NCBI GenBank assembly: GCA_031285845.1
Contig: JAITVK010000022.1
Coordinates: 90,983-154,982, forward strand
From: Propionibacteriaceae bacterium
GTDB taxonomy: Bacteria; Actinomycetota; Actinomycetes; Propionibacteriales; Propionibacteriaceae
Length of the DNA stretch: 64,000 nt
Reading direction: 5' to 3'
Under the pieces are notes generated by a model. It made no database searches. It was not told the DNA's origin and saw only the letters and a program-made list of their open reading frames with translations. The translations under genes and the position numbers were made by a program. Shown here piece after piece: positions 59,431-64,000 of this stretch (the stretch's first letter is position 1; each line of letters begins with the position of its first letter).

Positions 59431-59836
59431 TCCTGCTGCTCTCAACTGTGATGGTGGTTTGTGGCAGCGTGCTCACCTGATCGTTCGGAATGGCGCGCCA
59501 GGAACCTCCGCCACCACCGCTGCCGTAGTTGATCCATGTGGTGACTACCCGCCCGTCTCGATTCAAGACAACTTTGACATAGCTAGAGAGGTACTTGAAG
59601 GTGCCGTCTCCTTGGTCTAGGACATTGTTTTGAGCACACGACCTTTGCACGCTGTTCTCGACATCCCAGGTTGAAATGTCGCGCATCGCCATCTGATACC
59701 GGGCGTGCAAGCTGTAACTCTGCACCGTGCATGGAGCTCCATAGGGCACAGCGTGTGCATCTGGCGCGACGAGCGCCAGGCCACTGAGGCACAAAGTGAA
59801 TACCGCGAGGAACATCGTGAAATGTGTTCTTAGCAT
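59378..59836 (-). CDS. Small secreted protein
   Basis: 152 residues with a signal peptide (FTMFLAVFTLCLSGLALVAP, cleavage near AHA), then a domain with two Cys (CTVQSY and RSCAQNN) and a Gly run SGGGGGSW. RBS AAGGAG seven bases before ATG 59836. No family recognised. The surroundings are AT-richer than the core chromosome. Confidence 0.7.
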   Translation of the reverse strand: MLRTHFTMFLAVFTLCLSGLALVAPDAHAVPYGAPCTVQSYSLHARYQMAMRDISTWDVENSVQRSCAQNNVLDQGDGTFKYLSSYVKVVLNRDGRVVTTWINYGSGGGGGSWRAIPNDQVSTLPQTTITVESSRNDSLISSSVPIVGVTYR

Positions 59837-60250
59837 TTCTGTCTCCTTACGATTACTTGGTCTGGGGTTCCCAGAGCTTGGTTTCCGGAGTGGGCTGTGA
59901 AGATCACATCCCGTCCATAAGCAATACACTACAAGAAGTCTCGGCTGGGGGAAGCATAACGAGGCCCGCTCATGAGTCAGATAGCTAACAACAGGCAAGT
60001 GTAGTTATTTGGCCAGTGCAGTCTTCCAGCGAGTTCGCTGGAACCATGTGCACTCCGACCCAGCGCAGTAGTGTGTTTCCCAAACCTCGCTCCTGCGCCC
60101 CGAAGCTGATTTTCGGGATCGTCTAGACTTTCGTCGCAGTAGTACGCCCACTGATCGGGAACTCCTCGCTGTGATCATGGAGGTGGCCTATCTGCGCACC
60201 CTTGACCATGAGACATAACAGGTCTGAGTGGGAATGCCGGGTCACAAAAC
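59837..60250. other. Gene-poor interval downstream of tRNA-Leu(GAG)
   Basis: 414 bases with no supported gene. A short minus-strand frame ending at 60123 (MVKGAQIGHLHDHSEEFPIS) could be a gene fragment. The base composition is lower in GC than flanking genes, fitting an old insertion next to a tRNA. Confidence 0.4.
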
Positions 60251-60277
60251 AAAAAACCCTAGTCCGAAGACTAGGGT
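60251..60277 (-). terminator. tRNA-Leu(GAG) terminator with UUCG loop
   Basis: On the minus strand CCCTAGTC, TTCG, GACTAGGG then six T. Same layout as the terminator of tRNA-Leu(CAG). Confidence 0.9.
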
Positions 60278-60284
60278 CAAAAAG

Positions 60285-60370
60285 TGTCCGAGAGAGGACT
60301 TGAACCTCCACAGCCTATAACGGCCACTAGCACCTCAAGCTAGCGCGTCTACCTATTCCGCCACCCGGAC
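60285..60370 (-). tRNA. tRNA-Leu (anticodon GAG)
   Basis: Acceptor GTCCGGG (60370-60364) pairs with CTCGGAC (60292-60286) with one G-T pair; discriminator at 60285. Anticodon stem CTAGC/GCTAG holds TTGAGGT, giving GAG at 60336-60334. Long variable arm; CCA not encoded. Confidence 0.96.
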
Positions 60371-60439
60371 AAGGTGATGAATCCAGAGGGAAACTATACC
60401 AAGCCCGTGCCGGGTTTGCGACACTGGCAGGTTCTGACC

Positions 60440-60545
60440 GACCCACCGGTTGGCCGTACGAGATTGGGGCCAAGACTGGTTGTCTGTTCGAGATCGGCGA
60501 CGAGACCGGTTGGCCGTACGGGAACAAGGAACCGGCCACCTCGCC
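60440..60545 (+). repeat. Imperfect 30-bp tandem repeats before the M20 peptidase
   Basis: Units related to GACCGGTTGGCCGTACG recur near 60440, 60472, 60508 and, degenerate, 60538, at about 30-base steps. In one frame they spell RLAVRDWGQD-like decapeptides but no RBS or start supports translation. 60371-60651 otherwise holds no gene. Confidence 0.55.
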
Positions 60546-60651
60546 GTGCCAAACCGCCGATCGGCGCGGAACCGTCTGGTTCGGGCCGGGTCGGGCCCAA
60601 GTCAAAGAAGCACGGCGACCCTGGCTCAACTGGGCTCGGTAAGATCGACCC

Positions 60652-61962
60652 ATGAGTTCTTCAGCGCACGACGAGGTCGTTCAGTTCACGTCCGAGTTGA
60701 TTCGGTTCGACACCTCCAATTTCGGGCCCGGCCAGGATCAACCAGGCGAGCGTGACGTGGCTGAGTACGTCGCGGCCACACTGGATGAGGTCGGCATCGC
60801 GGCGCAGTTGTTGGAGTCTGAGCCTCGGCGTACGACGGTGGTGGCGTCATGGGCTCCGCCCGGTGTCGACCCGAGTTTGCCGCCGCTGCTGATCCACGGC
60901 CACACCGATGTCGTGCCGGCCCAAGCCGATCAGTGGAGCGTGGATCCGTTCTCCGGCGAGATTCGTGACGGCTGCGTGTGGGGTCGCGGCGCGGTGGACA
61001 TGAAGGATTTCGACGCCATCGTGTTGGCGATCGTCAGGGATCGAGTCCGAACCGGTCGGGCTCCCAGGCGTCCGATCCGACTGGTGTTCACCGCCGATGA
61101 AGAGGCGGGTGGACCGCTCGGCTCGGTCTGGTTGGCCCGTCACCATCCCGACCTGATCGCGGATTGCACCCAGGCGGTGGGGGAGGTCGGCGGCTTCTCG
61201 TTGACGGTCGCCGGCCGTCGGATGTATGTGATTCAGACGGCTGAGAAGGGCCTGGCCTGGCTGCGTCTGATCGCTGAGGGAACGGCGGGCCATGGTTCGA
61301 TGCGGGACGACGACAATGCGGTCACCCAGTTGGCCCAGGCTGTGGCGGACCTCGGCGCGTACCACTGGCCGACCAAGCTGCATCCGGCTCAGCGGGCCTT
61401 CCTGGATTCGGTGAGTGAAGCGCTCGGGTTGCCGATGGAGTTGGACGATGTCGAACAGACCTTGGCTCAATTGGGGTCGATCGCTCGGATGGCGGGCGCG
61501 ACGATGAGCCATACGGTCAATCCGACGATGCTTCAGGCGGGCTACAAGGCCAATGTCATTCCGGGGGTCGCCGAGGCGACGGTCGATGGGCGCTACATTC
61601 CTGGGGCGCGTGCCGAGTTCTTGGAGACGGTACGCCAGGTGATCGGCGACAAAGTGCGGATGGAGATCCTGCATGAGCAGCCGGGGGTCGAAGCGCCGTG
61701 GGGCACGCCGCTGACCGACGCGATGACCGCGGCTATCCGGCAGTACGATCCGCAGGCCACCACCACACCGTTCCTGATGTCGGCGGGGACCGACGCCAAG
61801 GCCTGGTGTGAGTTGGGCATTCAGTGCTACGGCTTCACCCCGCTGCAGTTGCCGTCCGACTTCGATTTCGTCGGCTTGTTCCATGGCGTCGACGAGCGAG
61901 TTCCGATCGAGTCGCTGCGGTTCGCGGTCGACGTGTTCGACCATTTCCTCGACTTGGCCTGA
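60652..61962 (+). CDS. M20-family metallopeptidase
   Basis: 436 residues. Zinc motifs: LLIHGHTDVVPA, WGRGAVDMKDF, TADEEAGG; the lid domain lies in the middle and the final zinc His is in GLFHGVDERVP. Members cleave dipeptides or acylated amino acids; the substrate cannot be told. There is no RBS; TAAGAT six bases before ATG 60652 predicts a leaderless mRNA. Confidence 0.88.
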   Translation: MSSSAHDEVVQFTSELIRFDTSNFGPGQDQPGERDVAEYVAATLDEVGIAAQLLESEPRRTTVVASWAPPGVDPSLPPLLIHGHTDVVPAQADQWSVDPFSGEIRDGCVWGRGAVDMKDFDAIVLAIVRDRVRTGRAPRRPIRLVFTADEEAGGPLGSVWLARHHPDLIADCTQAVGEVGGFSLTVAGRRMYVIQTAEKGLAWLRLIAEGTAGHGSMRDDDNAVTQLAQAVADLGAYHWPTKLHPAQRAFLDSVSEALGLPMELDDVEQTLAQLGSIARMAGATMSHTVNPTMLQAGYKANVIPGVAEATVDGRYIPGARAEFLETVRQVIGDKVRMEILHEQPGVEAPWGTPLTDAMTAAIRQYDPQATTTPFLMSAGTDAKAWCELGIQCYGFTPLQLPSDFDFVGLFHGVDERVPIESLRFAVDVFDHFLDLA

Positions 61963-62058
61963 CATCGGCGGCGACCTGTGAGGCGATCACCTCGCGATCA
62001 GGGTCGAACCGAGTGTGAGAGAATGGCGGGGTTCACCCGCTGACGTAGAAGGATTGCT

Positions 62059-63885
62059 GTGACCTATTCGCCTGGCTCGACGGATCCGGTGGCCATCCGC
62101 AACTTCTCGATCATCGCCCACATCGATCACGGGAAGTCGACTCTGGCTGATCGGATGCTTCAGTTGACCGGCGTCGTCGACGAGCGCTCGATGCGGGCCC
62201 AATATTTGGATCGGATGGACATCGAGCGTGAGCGTGGCATCACCATCAAGTCCCAGGCTGTGCGTCTGCCGTGGAGCGTCGACGGTCAGCCGTACGTTTT
62301 GAATATGATCGACACCCCAGGCCACGTGGATTTCACGTACGAGGTGTCGCGGTCGCTGGCCGCCTGCGAGGGCGCGGTGCTGCTGGTGGACGCCGCCCAG
62401 GGGATCGAGGCTCAAACGCTGGCCAACCTCTACCTGGCGTTGGAAGCCGATCTGACGATCATCCCGGTTTTGAACAAGATCGATTTGCCAGGGGCGTATC
62501 CGGACAAGTACGCCGCTGAGCTGGCCCATGTCATCGGCTGTGACCTGTCGGACATTTTGCGCGTGTCGGCCAAGACTGGCGACGGAGTGGCCGAGCTGTT
62601 GAACGAGATTGTGCGCCAAGTGCCGCCGCCGACCGGAGACCCGAAGGCTCCGGCGCGAGCCCTCATCTTCGACTCGGTCTACGACTCCTACCGCGGTGTG
62701 GTGACGTACGTCAGGGTGGTCGATGGAGAGCTGAGTCATCGGGAACGCATTCTGATGATGTCGACCAAGGCCACCCACGAAGTGTTGGAGGTCGGTGTCA
62801 TCTCGCCGGAGCCGACAAAGTCTGACGCCTTGGGTGTGGGCGAGGTCGGCTACCTGATCACCGGGGTGAAGGATGTCCGTCAGTCGCGCGTCGGAGACAC
62901 CGTGACGTCAGCGGCCAAACCGGCGTCGCAGGCGCTCAGCGGTTATCGCAACCCCAAGCCGATGGTCTATTCGGGGTTGTATCCGATCGAGGGCAATGAT
63001 TTCCCTGAGTTGCGCGAGGCGTTGGAGAAACTGCAGCTCAACGACGCGGCGTTGGTCTTCGAACCGGAGACGTCGGCCGCGTTGGGATTCGGTTTCCGCG
63101 TGGGCTTCCTCGGGCTGTTGCATATGGAGATCGTGCGCGAACGACTGGAGCGCGAGTTCGGACTGGACATCATCTCGACAGCGCCGAATGTCGTTTATCG
63201 GGTCTTGACCGAGGATGGCGTCGAACATGTGGTGACCAACCCGTCGGAATTCCCCGACGGTAAGATCGCCTCAGTGTTCGAGCCGATCGTCAAAGCCTCG
63301 CTTCTGGCTCCGTCGGAGTTCATCGGAACGTTGATGGAGTTGTGTCAGCAGCGTCGCGGCGTCCAAACCGGGATGGAGTATCTGTCGGAGGATCGCGTCG
63401 AACTGCATTACACCTTGCCGCTGGCAGAGATCGTCTTCGATTTCTTCGACGCCTTGAAGTCGCGCACCAAGGGGTACGCCTCCTTGGATTATGAGGACGC
63501 GGGTGAGCAAGAGGCCGACCTGGTCAAGGTGGACATTCTGCTCAACGGCGAGACGGTGGACGCGTTCTCCGCCATCGTCCACAAAGACCGGGCGTATGCC
63601 TATGGGGTGGACATGGCGACTCGTCTGCGCAAGCTGATCCCGCGCCAACAATTCGAAGTCCCGATCCAAGCGGCCATCGGGTCTCGTGTGATCGCACGTG
63701 AGACGATTCGCGCGGTCCGCAAAGACGTTCTGGCCAAGTGTTATGGCGGCGACATCACCCGCAAGCGCAAGCTGTTGGAGAAGCAGAAGGAGTGCAAGAA
63801 GCGGATGAAGATGGTCGGTCGGGTCGAAGTGCCCCAAGAGGCGTTCGTCGCCGCGTTGACCACGGGCGAGTCCGAGAAGAAATGA
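62059..63885 (+). CDS. lepA: Elongation factor 4 (back-translocase)
   Basis: 608 residues from GTG 62059 (GAAGGA upstream). GTPase motifs [42 protein letters not shown]-terminal LepA-specific domain with [16 protein letters not shown]. It acts on stalled ribosomes. Its stop overlaps the hemW start. Confidence 0.98.
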   Translation: MTYSPGSTDPVAIRNFSIIAHIDHGKSTLADRMLQLTGVVDERSMRAQYLDRMDIERERGITIKSQAVRLPWSVDGQPYVLNMIDTPGHVDFTYEVSRSLAACEGAVLLVDAAQGIEAQTLANLYLALEADLTIIPVLNKIDLPGAYPDKYAAELAHVIGCDLSDILRVSAKTGDGVAELLNEIVRQVPPPTGDPKAPARALIFDSVYDSYRGVVTYVRVVDGELSHRERILMMSTKATHEVLEVGVISPEPTKSDALGVGEVGYLITGVKDVRQSRVGDTVTSAAKPASQALSGYRNPKPMVYSGLYPIEGNDFPELREALEKLQLNDAALVFEPETSAALGFGFRVGFLGLLHMEIVRERLEREFGLDIISTAPNVVYRVLTEDGVEHVVTNPSEFPDGKIASVFEPIVKASLLAPSEFIGTLMELCQQRRGVQTGMEYLSEDRVELHYTLPLAEIVFDFFDALKSRTKGYASLDYEDAGEQEADLVKVDILLNGETVDAFSAIVHKDRAYAYGVDMATRLRKLIPRQQFEVPIQAAIGSRVIARETIRAVRKDVLAKCYGGDITRKRKLLEKQKECKKRMKMVGRVEVPQEAFVAALTTGESEKK

Positions 63886-64000
63886 CCACGCCTGCCACGT
63901 CGTCGTGGCCGAACCAGACCGAGTCCGATCTGTCCCTATATCTGCACATCCCGTGGTGCCGGGCGCGGTGCGGCTACTGTGATTTCAACACCTACGTCGC
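63882..64000 (+). CDS. hemW: HemW radical-SAM haem chaperone (5' end only)
   Basis: First 39 residues. [20 protein letters not shown] has the CxxxCxxC iron-sulfur motif preceded by LHIPWC typical of HemW. ATGA overlap with lepA, the usual gene order. Confidence 0.93.
   Translation, partial: MTTPATSSWPNQTESDLSLYLHIPWCRARCGYCDFNTYV

Noticed and set aside
60123..60311. 62-codon minus-strand frame
   Set aside because: Begins inside tRNA-Leu(GAG) and crosses its terminator. The start MEVQVLSRTLF is a typical tRNA-derived artefact.
1..64000. CRISPR array or insertion sequence
   Set aside because: No evenly spaced identical direct repeats with unique spacers and no transposase gene were found. 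The only regular repeats are the surface-protein units and the short blocks listed above.

Overview
The window looks like a chromosomal segment of a high-GC Gram-positive bacterium (Actinomycetota, probably near the Propionibacteriaceae; the lineage is an inference) carrying one apparently complete siphovirus-type prophage. The actinobacterial signs are frequent GTG/TTG starts, ATGA-overlapped genes, promoters that seem to give leaderless mRNAs, tRNA genes without an encoded CCA end, the lepA-hemW gene order, and phage genes of the actinophage style.

Layout. 1-2863 (minus strand): sulfur assimilation, O-acetylhomoserine sulfhydrylase, then cysK and cysE in one unit. 3157-3240: tRNA-Leu(CAG), used as attB. 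3215-42381: prophage of about 39.1 kb, bounded by a perfect 59-bp direct repeat that holds the tRNA 3' end and its UUCG-loop terminator. Inside it, in order: a stand-alone copy of the integrase arm-binding domain overlapping the integrase gene; an ImmA/IrrE-type metalloprotease, a small membrane protein and a PH-like/SHOCT protein; a repressor region with three HTH proteins and apparently leaderless promoters; a long rightward early operon (DUF2303, PD-(D/E)XK exonuclease, RecT-like annealing protein, RusA resolvase, a family of tandem small paralogues, a C5 and an N6 DNA methyltransferase, many small zinc-binding proteins); a block of phased ATGGCA repeats; an HNH/terminase/portal/capsid module whose MuF protein carries a C-terminal nuclease-like toxin domain; head-tail connectors, tail genes with a -1 frameshift at CCCAAAC, tape measure, tail tip proteins; and lysis genes (amidase, DUF2746-like membrane protein, holin). 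An inverted remnant of an integrase C-terminus sits just inside attR.

42382-64000: chromosome again. A DUF4190/MmpS-like membrane protein and a membrane-anchored HtrA-like protein diverge around a 16-G tract; then L-lactate dehydrogenase; a 2632-residue surface protein with 13 tandem repeats of about 126 residues; a CAT/E2-like acyltransferase next to an AMP-forming ligase; a NUDIX hydrolase; a rhodanese lipoprotein behind a perfect 26-bp CsoR/CstR-type palindrome; a YwaF-like membrane protein; a gene-poor patch with two small minus-strand genes; tRNA-Leu(GAG); an M20 peptidase; lepA; and the start of hemW.

The most unusual points are the integration module (duplicated arm-binding domain, three matching repeats, inverted integrase remnant on the other arm), the MuF-toxin fusion, the helically phased ATGGCA repeats, the tandem LEALL-tailed paralogues, and the large repeat protein with patches of divergent codon use.
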